Part shown: in pieces, positions 31,023 through 40,085 of the stretch
How the letters are laid out: every line of letters begins with the position of its first letter
Position numbering within the stretch: the stretch's first letter is position 1
Assembly (NCBI RefSeq): GCF_003353015.1
Contig: NZ_QREM01000009.1
Location: forward strand, 430,716-494,715
Reading direction: 5' to 3'
DNA from: Xanthomonas arboricola
GTDB taxonomy: Bacteria; Pseudomonadota; Gammaproteobacteria; Xanthomonadales; Xanthomonadaceae
DNA: 64,000 nucleotides
Position numbers and translations under genes: made by a program
Notes under the pieces: generated by a model
What the model was told of the DNA's origin: nothing
The model's input: only the letters and a program-made list of their open reading frames with translations
Databases searched by the model: none

Positions 31023-31721
31023 TCACGCGATGCGCCGCAGCCGCAGCACCAGCGCGACCGGCACCCGCAGCGCGGCCTGATCGAAACGCGCACCGGGCGC
31101 GATGTCGGCCGGGTCCAGCATCGGCTCGGCCACCGCTTCGATCTCCATGCCCAGCGCCACGCAGGCCGCATGCCAATGGCTGTAGAGATGCTGCGTATGC
31201 CGCACCGCGTAGTGCCGGCCATCGGCCTTGAAGTCGCGCCGCCAGCCCAGCGCATGGCCGATCGGATGCACGTCGCTGCACAGCACCAGGCCGCCGACGC
31301 GGGTGACGCGGTGCAGTTCTTCCAGTGCCGGCCATAGCTGCTGCAGATGGCCGACCACCAGACCGCAGACGCTGAGATCGGCCACCGCGTCGTCCAGCGG
31401 CAGTTGCTCCAGGCTGCCCTGCTGCAGGCGCATGCGCGCCGATGGCCAGTCCTGCGCCAGCTCGGCATGCGCACGCTGCAGCATCTGCGGCGACAGATCC
31501 ACGCCGGTGACCTGCAGCGCGCCACGCCGCAAGGCATGCAGCATGTAGCGGCCACTGCCGCAGCCGGCGTCGAGCACGTGCTGGCCCTGCAACACGCTCG
31601 GCATCAGCGCGAGCATGGCGCGCTCTTCGGCCAGCATCACCGGGTTGTGCGCGTGCGGCGGATACGCCTGCGCCCACAGCGCATACGCCGCTGCCGGCTC
31701 GAGGGTCGGCACTGCGCTCAC
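31023..31721 (-). CDS. Class I SAM-dependent methyltransferase
   Basis: A 232-residue methyltransferase. Motif I is HVLDAGCGSGRYMLHAL near residue 49, followed by VTGVDLSPQMLQRAHAEL and, later, LHRVTRVGGLVLCSDVHP. It resembles UbiE/methyltransferase-11 small-molecule enzymes. The acceptor is unknown. The start is GTG at 31721, chosen because it overlaps the amidohydrolase stop as GTGA and no ATG is available in frame. Confidence 0.85.
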   Translation of the reverse strand: MSAVPTLEPAAAYALWAQAYPPHAHNPVMLAEERAMLALMPSVLQGQHVLDAGCGSGRYMLHALRRGALQVTGVDLSPQMLQRAHAELAQDWPSARMRLQQGSLEQLPLDDAVADLSVCGLVVGHLQQLWPALEELHRVTRVGGLVLCSDVHPIGHALGWRRDFKADGRHYAVRHTQHLYSHWHAACVALGMEIEAVAEPMLDPADIAPGARFDQAALRVPVALVLRLRRIA

Positions 31722-32938
31722 GACAGCGCACCGCTGGCGGCCATGGCGACGCCGGGCTGGTGCGCAGGCCGGGGCACACGCTGCAGGCCGGGTTCCAGTG
31801 CCAGGACCGCCGGATCGGCCAGCGTGGCGTCGAGCAGCTTGGGGCGGCCGTCCAGCAGCACCGGCACGGTCCGGATGCCGGCCGCGTCGAACCAGTCGGC
31901 AAAATCCGGGTCGGCGATGCGCGGAACGCCGTCGCGTACCACCGCACGCAGATCGCTGCGGGCGCAGCCCACCACGCTGATGGCCGGGTCGCCGCCGCGG
32001 TCGCGCACGATCACCAGATCGGCCGCCGCCCCCGGCGCCAGCCGTCCACGCGTCGTCATGCGCAGGATGCGCGCCGACTGATGGGTGACCAGGCCGAGCA
32101 GCAGATCCGCGGCCAGCCCGCTGCTGGCAGCGATGCGCAGTTCTTCCAGCAGGTCGCGCGAACCGCTGACACGCGAATCGTTGCCCAGGGCGAGCCGGCC
32201 GGCCATGCACAGGCGCCAGGGGTCGAGCGTGCGCCCCAGCAGCGCACGATTGCTCGATGGACACCACACCACCGCCGCGCCGCGTGCGATCACCCGCTCG
32301 ATATCGCGCTCGCCCATGCCCACGCCGTGGATCAGCACGCTGTTGGGCGCCAGGCAACCGAGCCGGTCCAGCTCTTCCAGCTCGGCGGCCGCCACCGCAT
32401 CGGTGCCTTCGGCCAGATGGATCATCCAGGGATGCAAGGGCGAAGTGGCGGCAAAGCTGCCCTGCACCGGAGGGCCATAGCCGGTCCATCCCAGCGCATA
32501 GCTCCAGCCGAACTCGCGCAGCAGGCCAACCGGAAAGCCGGGCTCGTCCAGGGTGGCATGCCACGGGTCGTGCTGTGCCACGCAGGTGACGCCGGCCAGC
32601 AGGTTCTTCAATCCACCGTGACGCAGGCGCACCGCCTTGGGCACACGCAGGGCGGCGGCCACCTCGGGATGCCGGAAATGCGCCTGGAATGCCTCGATCC
32701 ACGCATAGCTGTTGGCAAACGGCGCACCCTGCGGCAGCGGCGGCACGCAGTTGACCTGCAGGTGATCGTGCGCATTGATCAGGCCGGGCGCCAGCACATG
32801 CCCCTGCAGGTCCAGGCGCAGGCTGCCGGTGCCGCGCGTGCCGCCGAAACGCCCCGCGCGGATGGTCAACGGCGCGCGCGACGGGCCGGCCAGGGTGATC
32901 GCGCGCGCGCCCTGCAGGCAGACATCGGCCATGGACAT
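31718..32938 (-). CDS. Amidohydrolase-superfamily deaminase/hydrolase
   Basis: A 406-residue metal-dependent hydrolase related to the MtaD/guanine-deaminase branch. Metal and active-site residues are visible: APGLINAHDHLQ (His57, His59), WMIHLAEG (His174, Glu177), SVLIHGVGM (His204) and LGNDSRVSG (Asp254). The start at 32938 has GGAG six bases upstream; an in-frame GTG at 32950 directly follows the previous stop. Flanked by two methyltransferases, it may process a small amine or nucleoside-like group destined for the island product. The substrate is unknown. Confidence 0.82.
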   Translation of the reverse strand: MSMADVCLQGARAITLAGPSRAPLTIRAGRFGGTRGTGSLRLDLQGHVLAPGLINAHDHLQVNCVPPLPQGAPFANSYAWIEAFQAHFRHPEVAAALRVPKAVRLRHGGLKNLLAGVTCVAQHDPWHATLDEPGFPVGLLREFGWSYALGWTGYGPPVQGSFAATSPLHPWMIHLAEGTDAVAAAELEELDRLGCLAPNSVLIHGVGMGERDIERVIARGAAVVWCPSSNRALLGRTLDPWRLCMAGRLALGNDSRVSGSRDLLEELRIAASSGLAADLLLGLVTHQSARILRMTTRGRLAPGAAADLVIVRDRGGDPAISVVGCARSDLRAVVRDGVPRIADPDFADWFDAAGIRTVPVLLDGRPKLLDATLADPAVLALEPGLQRVPRPAHQPGVAMAASGALS

Positions 32939-32950
32939 CGGCGTCTCCAC

Positions 32951-33793
32951 TCAGCGCTTGCGCAGCACGATCAGGAAGTGGTCGCCCATGTCGCGCAGCA
33001 GCGGCAGGCCGCCCAGGCGATCGTCGCACCGGCCCAGGCGCTCGGACAGGCGCGGATGTCGTTCGCAGAAATCCACCAGGTACGGCGGCGGCAGGAACAG
33101 GCTCAAGGCGCGATAGCGGTCCAGCACGAAGTGCCTGGCGAAGGCGCGGTAGAACTCGCGCGGCAGGTGGTACCAGGTCCAGATGGTATGGCCGTTCATG
33201 CCCACCGCGGTGACCCCGCGCGCGGCCCGCACTGCGGCGCGCTTGAATCGCCCGCGCACGCTGTAGTGGCCGATTTCCCAGGGGCAGATGCGCCCGATCA
33301 CCGAGAACACCAGGCAGCCATCGGGGCGCAGCAGACGCGCGCATTCGGCCGCCACCGCCGGGAGATCCGGCGCGCAGTTGAGCGGGCCGAAGTTGGAGTA
33401 CATGCCATCGAAGCTGCCCTCCAGCCGGTCGAGCTGCTGGATGCCGACATGGGCCGCACTCAGGCGCTCTTCCAGGCCTTGCGCGGCGGCGCGCTGGCGG
33501 GTGCGCTCGACCATCGCCGGCGACCAGTCGGTGGCCAGCACGCGGTAACCGCGACGTGCGAACTCGCCGGCATCCAGGCCGGTGCCGCAGCCCAGGTCGA
33601 TCAGCCGCGAGCCTACCGGCAGCTCGGCCGCAACCGTGTCCCACAGCGTGGTGCGCATGCGCTGGATCAGCGCGTTGTTGCCGCGCGGGCCGTCATAGTC
33701 GGGCGCCACGCTGTCGAACGCGCGTTGCGTCTCCAGCAAGCGCTCCGGGGCCACCGTGCCACCGCGCGCCGCATGCTCATTGACCACCGACAT
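32951..33793 (-). CDS. Class I SAM-dependent methyltransferase
   Basis: A 280-residue methyltransferase. FDSVAPDYDGPRGNNALIQRM opens the domain near residue 27, motif I is RLIDLGCGTGLDAGEFARRG near residue 63, and LLRPDGCLVFSVIGR lies near residue 158. The C-terminal 100 residues, with many aromatics, may shape the substrate pocket. It is the first gene of the operon running through the amidohydrolase, second methyltransferase, 41-codon ORF and two GT4 genes, with predicted ECF promoter F upstream. Confidence 0.86.
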   Translation of the reverse strand: MSVVNEHAARGGTVAPERLLETQRAFDSVAPDYDGPRGNNALIQRMRTTLWDTVAAELPVGSRLIDLGCGTGLDAGEFARRGYRVLATDWSPAMVERTRQRAAAQGLEERLSAAHVGIQQLDRLEGSFDGMYSNFGPLNCAPDLPAVAAECARLLRPDGCLVFSVIGRICPWEIGHYSVRGRFKRAAVRAARGVTAVGMNGHTIWTWYHLPREFYRAFARHFVLDRYRALSLFLPPPYLVDFCERHPRLSERLGRCDDRLGGLPLLRDMGDHFLIVLRKR

Positions 33794-33877
33794 GCGCAGC
33801 CTCCCCCACCGATCCCGCTGTTCTCACGACACTCTCCAGGCGCGGCACCGCCAATGCGGCACCGCTTGATTGACCGG

Positions 33878-33906
33878 TGAGTGCCGCCCGCTGGCGGTTT
33901 GGTTGC
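33878..33906 (-). promoter_or_regulatory. Predicted ECF promoter (site F), methyltransferase/GT4 operon
   Basis: On the minus strand: GCAACCAAA, with 17 bases from GCAACC to CACTCA. It lies 85 bases upstream of the methyltransferase start, in the 162-base gap after the wzz stop. It allows this operon to be read independently of the fdtA-wzz operon upstream. Confidence 0.6.
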
Positions 33907-33955
33907 AGCCCGGGCTGCCTTGCCCTGCCTTGCGCGTCGCGCGAGGCTGCGCGGC

Positions 33956-34807
33956 TCAGCCGGCAGCCTGCGTGGCCGCACCCGCGCGCCGCCGCCATGC
34001 ATTGCGCAACACCGCCGCCAGCACCGCCAGCCCCGCCGCTGCGAGCAGACCCGCGGCCCAGGTGGTCACGGGGTTGGGAAATGCCCGCTGCTCGGGCACG
34101 TACAACGGCCATGCCAGCGAGGTCTGATAAGTGAAGCGCGTGGTCAGCCGGGCAATCAGATCGTCGCGTTCGCTCTTCAGGGCGCGCACGGTGGCGTTGC
34201 TGTCGGTCAGCAGCACGCCCGCCAGAACCTGGGCCGGGGTCGCCGCAGCGGCACCCTGCCCGGCCTGCACCTGCTGCTGCAGCTGATCGCGATTGCGGGT
34301 CGCCGCGCGCAGATCGTCGGTGAGGCCTTGCAGGCGTGTACGCGCCAGTGCGAGCGCCACTGCATTGGTGTCGCCGTGCAAGCGCTGCAAGGCGCTCACC
34401 GTCGCCATCGCCAGCTTGCGCGCCTGCGCCGACGATTCGGCCCGGATGGTCACCCCGATCAGGTTGGCATACGGGTCCGGATCCGGCTTGAGGCTGCCGC
34501 GATACACCTGCGCGGCGCGGCTTTTCAGCGGCACGCCGGCCTGGCGCAGCACCGCATCCTGGAACAGCCGCGTCTTCATGCGATCGATCACGCGCTGGAA
34601 CGGTTCGACCTTGGGATCGCGCCCGGCCGGCGTGGGACCGATCTCGCCGACCTGGATCCAGGCGGTGGCTTCCCACTGCGGCCTGGCCAGGCGGGTAAAG
34701 GCGAAGGTCAGCGCAAGCACCACCACCAGTGCCGCCAGCGCCCAGCGCCATTCGCGACGCAGGATGCGCCACAGGTCGATCAGATAGATGTCGTCGTGTT
34801 GGGTCAT
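33956..34807 (-). CDS. Wzz-like polysaccharide chain-length determinant
   Basis: A 283-residue inner-membrane protein. IYLIDLWRILRREWRW precedes a first membrane helix (about 22-40), a long periplasmic coiled region follows, and a second helix lies near residues 250-270. This Wzz/PCP topology sets the length of Wzy-made polymers. No kinase domain or tyrosine tail is present, so it is a Wzz rather than a PCP-2a kinase. It is last in the fdtA-fdtB-wzx-GT2-wzy-wzz operon. Confidence 0.82.
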   Translation of the reverse strand: MTQHDDIYLIDLWRILRREWRWALAALVVVLALTFAFTRLARPQWEATAWIQVGEIGPTPAGRDPKVEPFQRVIDRMKTRLFQDAVLRQAGVPLKSRAAQVYRGSLKPDPDPYANLIGVTIRAESSAQARKLAMATVSALQRLHGDTNAVALALARTRLQGLTDDLRAATRNRDQLQQQVQAGQGAAAATPAQVLAGVLLTDSNATVRALKSERDDLIARLTTRFTYQTSLAWPLYVPEQRAFPNPVTTWAAGLLAAAGLAVLAAVLRNAWRRRAGAATQAAG

Positions 34808-34851
34808 GGTGCACCGGCTCTGGAACAGGGTGAAAACGAAGCGGCCGCGCA

Positions 34852-35994
34852 TTACGCAGCAGCGGTGGGTGCGGCATTGCGGTTGGGCAACAGCACCGTG
34901 CAGGCATGCAGCACCAGGCACAGCGCGATGAAGCCGAAGTTGGTCCAGGTGAACGCCTGCGGCGCGAACGGCGACATCAGGCAGGCATAGGCGATGCGCA
35001 GGAAGATCAGCACATGGAAGATCGACAGGCAGCTGTCGAGCAAGCGCACGCTCCACAGCAGGCCGGCATACAACGCCAGCAGCGCCAGCAACGCACCGGG
35101 TGCGCCCCAGGCCATCAGGAACGGAAAGAACTCGGTCCCCACGTTGATGTTGGGCGCATCCAGCGGGATGCTGGTGCCGGCGGTGGCGATCGAGCCACTG
35201 AACGGCACCAGTTGATTGACCAAGAAGCTGGCGTTGACATAGCCCTTGGCCAGGATCGCGCCGAAGTTGTACGGCCCGGCACTGATGTACAGCAGCAACC
35301 ACTGCACGCCCTGCGGCATGGCGCGATACACCGCACCGAATGGCAGGGCGACCGTGGCCAGCGAGCCGGAACGCAATGCGCCGAGGATGGAAAACACCCC
35401 GCCACCGGCCAGCACCAGCAGGCCGATGGTCTTCCACGGCAGGCGGCGCGCCGGATCGCGGCGCAACAGCATCACCAGCACGAACGAAAACAGCCCGGCG
35501 AAGATGCGGTTACGGTCGATCACCACGATCGGAAACACGAAACCCAGCATCACCATCGCCGCGCGCAGCCCGCGATGGCGCACACACAGCAGCGCGATCG
35601 GCGGCAGGATCCAGCACATGTTGGAGATGTGCCGCACATGCGCGCGCAACGGACTCAAGGTGGCATAGGAGGACGGATCGCTGAACAGCGGAATCGGAAA
35701 CAGCGCCACATCCACGACGCAGAACACCGTCACCACCGCCGCCAGCGTCATCACCACGAAGGCGTCGCGGGTGCCGGCGTAGCGGTAGGCGCGAAAGCGC
35801 TCAAATGCCGGCAGCTTGATCCCAATCAGCACATCCAGGACCAGCAGCAGCCAGGCCGCGACAATCAACAGGAAAATGCCGTCGATGTAACCAACAGGCA
35901 GCCGATAGGTTCCCACGGTGACCAGGCAACTGATCACCAGCGATGGAACCAGATAGGTCGCAGGCCTGCGTAGAATCCCCCCCGTTGCCGGCAT
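34852..35994 (-). CDS. Wzy-like O-antigen/exopolysaccharide polymerase
   Basis: A 380-residue hydrophobic protein with about ten predicted membrane segments and a periplasmic loop near residues 195-265. Sequence alone does not identify a Wzy, but size, topology and position between wzz and a GT2/wzx pair support it. The start at 35994 overlaps the GT2 stop as TGATG and has GGGAG upstream; a start at 36024 is possible. Confidence 0.72.
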   Translation of the reverse strand: MPATGGILRRPATYLVPSLVISCLVTVGTYRLPVGYIDGIFLLIVAAWLLLVLDVLIGIKLPAFERFRAYRYAGTRDAFVVMTLAAVVTVFCVVDVALFPIPLFSDPSSYATLSPLRAHVRHISNMCWILPPIALLCVRHRGLRAAMVMLGFVFPIVVIDRNRIFAGLFSFVLVMLLRRDPARRLPWKTIGLLVLAGGGVFSILGALRSGSLATVALPFGAVYRAMPQGVQWLLLYISAGPYNFGAILAKGYVNASFLVNQLVPFSGSIATAGTSIPLDAPNINVGTEFFPFLMAWGAPGALLALLALYAGLLWSVRLLDSCLSIFHVLIFLRIAYACLMSPFAPQAFTWTNFGFIALCLVLHACTVLLPNRNAAPTAAA

Positions 35995-36932
35995 CACCGA
36001 ATTCTCCCGCCACCATACAGGCACCAGGCAAGCATTGACTTGGCAAAATACGCCAGCAGATGCGTCGACGCCCTGAAATAGCTTCTTTTCAAGAACCTGA
36101 TTTTGGCGTCAATCAGACTTTTCTGCGCTCGCAGGAACCAGTGTTCAAACCCCTCAAAAAGCGCAGAATTCCGCGACGCCACCAGCCCGAATTCAGCAAG
36201 GTTGTCCAGCCGCCTGGACACATCCCTGGTCTTGCTGACGTTGGTGCCATGCAACCTGTATGCACACACCTTGACGTCAATGAAGCCAAGAGCATCACGC
36301 GCGACAAGCCGAAGAAAGAAATCCCAGTCTTCGATCCTGAGCGTCGCGTCCCAGACGGCCCCCGCGCCAAACGCGCTGCGCCTGAGCATCGTGACAGCGC
36401 CACTGATCGCCCAACGCCGGATCACCGCGCGACGCATCCCCGCGTCCGAGAGATACAGCGCCTTGTTGGCACCATGGAGGTCGCACATGGCGCTTTCGTA
36501 CAATTGCCGCCCTTCGGAATCGACAACAAACGCATCACCGACCACGGCATCCTTGCCAGGATGCAGTTCCAGGTAGCCAACCTGGACCTTCAGACTTCCC
36601 GGAACCACGTAATCATCACTGGCGACGATACGCAGGTACTCGCCCCGCGCACGCAGCGCCAACTCGTTGAGCGTGGCCGCCACGCCGCGATTGGCACGCT
36701 GCACGAACTGCACCGGCAAGCGATGGCCATGGCTGGCGATCCACTGCGCAATCCTCTCGCCGGTGGCATCGCTGGAACCGTCGTCGATGATGACCAGTTC
36801 CTTGCATGGGTACGGGTCTTCCAGCACGCTGTCCAGGCAGCGTTGCACGAAGCGTTCGTGGTTGAAGGCCGGGATCAGCACCGACACCAGCGGCCAGCGC
36901 ACGCGTCGGCCGGATTGGGCGAGATCGCTCAT
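35994..36932 (-). CDS. GT2-family glycosyltransferase
   Basis: A 312-residue inverting glycosyltransferase with the GT-A fold. PLVSVLIPAFNHERFVQRCL opens it near residue 14, IIDDGSSDATGERIAQW follows, and the DxD-type metal site is VASDDYV near residue 108. IEDWDFFLRLV near residue 220 is the conserved acceptor-side ED motif. The C-terminal segment lacks a membrane helix. It starts with an ATGA overlap with wzx. Confidence 0.9.
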   Translation of the reverse strand: MSDLAQSGRRVRWPLVSVLIPAFNHERFVQRCLDSVLEDPYPCKELVIIDDGSSDATGERIAQWIASHGHRLPVQFVQRANRGVAATLNELALRARGEYLRIVASDDYVVPGSLKVQVGYLELHPGKDAVVGDAFVVDSEGRQLYESAMCDLHGANKALYLSDAGMRRAVIRRWAISGAVTMLRRSAFGAGAVWDATLRIEDWDFFLRLVARDALGFIDVKVCAYRLHGTNVSKTRDVSRRLDNLAEFGLVASRNSALFEGFEHWFLRAQKSLIDAKIRFLKRSYFRASTHLLAYFAKSMLAWCLYGGGRIR

Positions 36933-38182
36933 GCCGGCTGCACCAGATAGCGACGCACCACCACGATGTTGAACAGCAGGTACAGCACATAGTTGGCGAC
37001 GAAGGCGTACATCGCACCGATCAGTCCCCATTGCGCGGTGAACAGGTACACCAGCGCCAGATAGCTGGCCCCGAACACGCATTCGGAGATCACGAACAGC
37101 CGTGTCATCGCCTTGGCCAGCATCACGTAGGACAGCACGAAGGCCGCGATCTTGATCACATCGCCCAGCAGCTGCGGGGCATACAGCGGCGCGGCCTGTG
37201 CAAACCGGGCGTCGAACAGCAGCCAGGTCACCCAATCGCGGCACAGGTAAACGCCCAGCGCCATCACGATCACCGCCGGCAGCACATGGCGATACGCGGC
37301 CCGCAGCTCGCGCCCGAGCGCCGAGCGCTGCTGCAGCGATGCCAGCTTGGGCAGGTAATACACGTTGATCGCGGTGGTGAAGAACAGCAGATACGCATCC
37401 GACACCCGGCTCACCGCCTGCCAGTACCCCACCTGCTGCCAGCCGAACTGCAGCGCCAGATGGTCGCGCACCAGGATGGCCACCAGCTGCGGCACCAGCG
37501 TGGCGGTCAGCGTCATCACCGAAAAGGCCGCCAGCCTGCGCGTCATCTGCGCATCGAAGCGCATGCGCAGCATGTCGCGGCGAAAGTAACCGCTGTGCCG
37601 CAGCGCCGGCATGGCGGCCAGCAACCACAGCACCTGGCCCAGCACCAGCGCCAGCAATGCGCCCTGCAACTGCGCCCGGCTGGACAGCCAGGCCACCAGT
37701 GCCACGCTCAGCACCGCGCCGCTCACCTGCACGAACGCCAGGCGACGCACGTCCATGAAACCGTTGATCACCGCCAGGATGTAGTTGACCAGTGCGATGC
37801 CCAGCTGCGCGACCGCCACGACGCAGATCAGCGGGCGGTATGTCGCATCGCCCAGCAGGCGCTCGGCGATGGCGCCACTGAACAGCAACGCCAGCGCCGC
37901 CATCACGCAGGCTGCGCAGAAGGCGTACCACAGCGCCGCGCTGAGCAGACGGGCCAGCGCAGCGGCGTCGTCGCGATATTCGGCCACATACTTGACGATG
38001 CCCGCACTGATGCCGCCACCTGCCAGCACCGCCAGCACCGACAGCAGATTGAGGAACTGGCCCAGCCGGCCGACTCCTTGCGGACCGGCATACACCGCCA
38101 CCAGCTTCACCACCACCAGCGCAGCCAGCAGCTTGGCCAGCGTCGCAACGCCGGTGTAGGCGCCGCTGCGCACGAGATTCAT
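36929..38182 (-). CDS. Wzx-like O-antigen flippase (WzxE/RfbX type)
   Basis: A 417-residue polytopic protein of the MOP/PST superfamily with about 12 membrane segments. [21 protein letters not shown] and [20 protein letters not shown] at the start resemble WzxE-type flippases of lipid-linked oligosaccharide units. The start at 38182 overlaps the aminotransferase stop as ATGA; a longer frame to 38206 is less likely. Next to the fdtA/fdtB pair, it probably flips a unit containing an aminodeoxy sugar. Confidence 0.86.
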   Translation of the reverse strand: MNLVRSGAYTGVATLAKLLAALVVVKLVAVYAGPQGVGRLGQFLNLLSVLAVLAGGGISAGIVKYVAEYRDDAAALARLLSAALWYAFCAACVMAALALLFSGAIAERLLGDATYRPLICVVAVAQLGIALVNYILAVINGFMDVRRLAFVQVSGAVLSVALVAWLSSRAQLQGALLALVLGQVLWLLAAMPALRHSGYFRRDMLRMRFDAQMTRRLAAFSVMTLTATLVPQLVAILVRDHLALQFGWQQVGYWQAVSRVSDAYLLFFTTAINVYYLPKLASLQQRSALGRELRAAYRHVLPAVIVMALGVYLCRDWVTWLLFDARFAQAAPLYAPQLLGDVIKIAAFVLSYVMLAKAMTRLFVISECVFGASYLALVYLFTAQWGLIGAMYAFVANYVLYLLFNIVVVRRYLVQPA

Positions 38183-39303
38183 GCGGGCGTGCCGAACGAC
38201 TGGCACGCAGCAATCACACGCGCGACCGACGCATCGTCCAGCGCAGGCCCGATCGGCAGGCTCAGCACTTCGCGATGCAGCCGCTCGCTCACCGGCAGGC
38301 AGGCATCGCCCAGGGTGGTGTAGGCTGGCTGCCGATGCGGCGGCACCGGATAGTGGATCTGGGTATGGATGCCCGCGCCCAGCAGATGCGCCTGCAAGGC
38401 ATCGCGCTGGGCACTGCGCACCACGAACAGATGCCAGACGTGCTGCGCTTCGGACACCAGCGTGGGCAACGTGATCAGCGGGTTGTCGATGCCGTGCAGA
38501 TAACGCTGCGCCACCGCGCGGCGGCGGGCGATCTCGTCGTCCAGATAGCCCAGCTTGACCCGCAGGAACGCGGCCTGCATCTCGTCCAGCCGGGAATTCA
38601 CGCCCTGGCAGAGGTGGTGATATTTCACCTCCGAACCATAATTGCGCAGCGCGCGGATACGCTCGGCAAGGCGCGCATCCGAGGTCACCACCGCGCCACC
38701 ATCGCCGAGTGCCCCCAGGTTCTTGGCCGGGAAGAAACTGAAGGCCGCCGCATCGCCGAAGGCGCCCGCACGGCGCCCCTGCGCGCTGGCGCCATGTGCC
38801 TGCGCGGCATCTTCGATCAGCAGCAGCCCGTAGCGATGCGCCAGCGTCTGCAGCGCCGGCATGTCGACCAGCTGCCCATACAGATGCACCGCCATGATGG
38901 CGCGCGTGCGCGGGCCGATCGCCTTCTCCACGCTGGCCGGGTCGATGTTGAAGGTCGCAGGGTCCGGCTCCACCGGCACCAGCACCAGGTGGTTCTGGCT
39001 GATCGCAAGAAAGGTGGCGATGAAGGTATTGGCAGGCACGATGACCTCGTCGCCCTCGCGCAACACGCCCAGCTCGCGATAGCCGCGCAGGATCAACGAC
39101 AGCGCATCCAGCCCGTTGCCCACGCCGACCGCCTGCGCTGCACCGCAGTAACTGGCGAATTCTTCCTCGAATGCGGCCAGCTCCTTGCCCAGCACATACC
39201 AGCCGGCATCGATCACCCGCGCCGCAGCGGCCTTCAGCGCATCCGCATACCGCGCATTGATCGCGCGCAGATCCAGGAACGGCACATCCATCGGCGCAAG
39301 CAT
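38179..39303 (-). CDS. fdtB: DegT/DnrJ/EryC1 sugar aminotransferase (FdtB-like)
   Basis: A 374-residue PLP-dependent aminotransferase. [14 protein letters not shown] near residue 62, [20 protein letters not shown] and the PLP-lysine motif [15 protein letters not shown] identify the sugar-aminotransferase family. Position beside an FdtA-like isomerase suggests the dTDP-3-keto-6-deoxyhexose 3-transaminase step that gives dTDP-Fuc3N or a close isomer. The start codon directly follows the fdtA stop (TAG-ATG). The sugar identity is inferred, not proven. Confidence 0.85.
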   Translation of the reverse strand: MLAPMDVPFLDLRAINARYADALKAAAARVIDAGWYVLGKELAAFEEEFASYCGAAQAVGVGNGLDALSLILRGYRELGVLREGDEVIVPANTFIATFLAISQNHLVLVPVEPDPATFNIDPASVEKAIGPRTRAIMAVHLYGQLVDMPALQTLAHRYGLLLIEDAAQAHGASAQGRRAGAFGDAAAFSFFPAKNLGALGDGGAVVTSDARLAERIRALRNYGSEVKYHHLCQGVNSRLDEMQAAFLRVKLGYLDDEIARRRAVAQRYLHGIDNPLITLPTLVSEAQHVWHLFVVRSAQRDALQAHLLGAGIHTQIHYPVPPHRQPAYTTLGDACLPVSERLHREVLSLPIGPALDDASVARVIAACQSFGTPA

Positions 39304-39777
39304 CTAGGATTGAACTCCCAGCAGCGCATCAGCGTGGGACGCGACGCCATCACGCATGTTCGAGGCATTTTTGCGGGCACGCACTTCGCCGAGGAACTGG
39401 TCGTAATCCAGTATGTAGTCGGCGGGGTCGTAGAACTGGTCGGCCAGCACCATCAGCACGCAGTCGGGGCTGAAGCGATGCAGGTCGCGCCACACCATGC
39501 GGCCCAGCAGCAGGCCTTGCGATGGATCGTCCAGCACCACTTCCTGCTGGCCATGGCCGTCGCCCTGGTCGAGCAGGATCGTCACCGAGCCATGCAGGGC
39601 CACCGCAAGCTGGTTGAGCCGACGGTGTGCATGCTGTCCGCGATGGACACCGTTGCGGGTGCCGAACAGGTAATACACGCGACGTATCTCGAACGGGACA
39701 TTGCGCTGCTGCTCCAACGAGATGAGCAGCCCGCGATCGTCGCCGTGGGTATGCAACTGGATGCGTTCGATGACCAT
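39304..39777 (-). CDS. fdtA: FdtA/WxcM-like dTDP-4-keto-6-deoxyhexose 3,4-ketoisomerase
   Basis: A 157-residue double-stranded beta-helix (cupin) protein. DDRGLLISLEQQRNVPFEIRRV near residue 13 and RGQHAHRRLNQLAVALHGSVT near residue 46, with its HAH pair, are typical of FdtA and the WxcM C-terminal domain. It should isomerise dTDP-4-keto-6-deoxyglucose to the 3-keto sugar used by the aminotransferase. It is the first gene of the operon and lies 45 bases from predicted ECF promoter C. No FdtC-type acetyltransferase is in the island. Confidence 0.86.
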   Translation of the reverse strand: MVIERIQLHTHGDDRGLLISLEQQRNVPFEIRRVYYLFGTRNGVHRGQHAHRRLNQLAVALHGSVTILLDQGDGHGQQEVVLDDPSQGLLLGRMVWRDLHRFSPDCVLMVLADQFYDPADYILDYDQFLGEVRARKNASNMRDGVASHADALLGVQS

Positions 39778-39821
39778 GATCGGAAGGGCGTAACCGCTGA
39801 CTGCACGTAGTGCGACATGCC

Positions 39822-39850
39822 TGAGTGCGCCGGCATGCGCGAAAGGTTGC
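39822..39850 (-). promoter_or_regulatory. Predicted ECF promoter (site C), fdtA-wzz operon
   Basis: On the minus strand: GCAACCTTT, with 17 bases from GCAACC to CACTCA, ending 45 bases before the fdtA start codon. Confidence 0.65.
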
Positions 39851-39950
39851 GCGACGCGGCGGCACTGCGAAGCAGGGTGCGCGCAAGCGCAGTTGCCGCC
39901 GTCACCGCCCTACCCAGGCGCCCCATCGCCGCAGGAGGCCGCACGCCGAT

Positions 39951-39979
39951 GCAACCTTTCGGCGGCAGTGCCGCACATA
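39951..39979 (+). promoter_or_regulatory. Predicted ECF promoter (site A), cytochrome operon
   Basis: On the plus strand: GCAACCTTT, with 17 bases from GCAACC to CACATA, about 107 bases upstream of the cytochrome b561 start. Confidence 0.65.
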
Positions 39980-40085
39980 TCCGTGCACGTTCACGTGGCC
40001 GCAGCTTGGCCGGCGTGGGGAGCCAGGCCTGGCAGCGCACCGCGCACTGCCGGAACCAACGACCACCAGCGCAGGACACCGATCC

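Larger units (their letters stand above)
39778..40085. other. Bidirectional control region with two ECF-type promoters
   Basis: These 308 bases separate the divergent fdtA (minus) and cytochrome b561 (plus) operons. Apart from the two outward-facing predicted ECF promoters at 39822-39850 and 39951-39979, no credible gene was found. The -35-like half-sites form an inverted repeat (CGAAAGGTTGC / GCAACCTTTCG) about 100 bases apart, as expected for two divergent promoters of the same class. Confidence 0.6.

Noticed and set aside
37621-37650. A further GCAACC...CAC match inside wzx
   Set aside because: The gap is 16 rather than 17 bases, and it lies inside a coding sequence.
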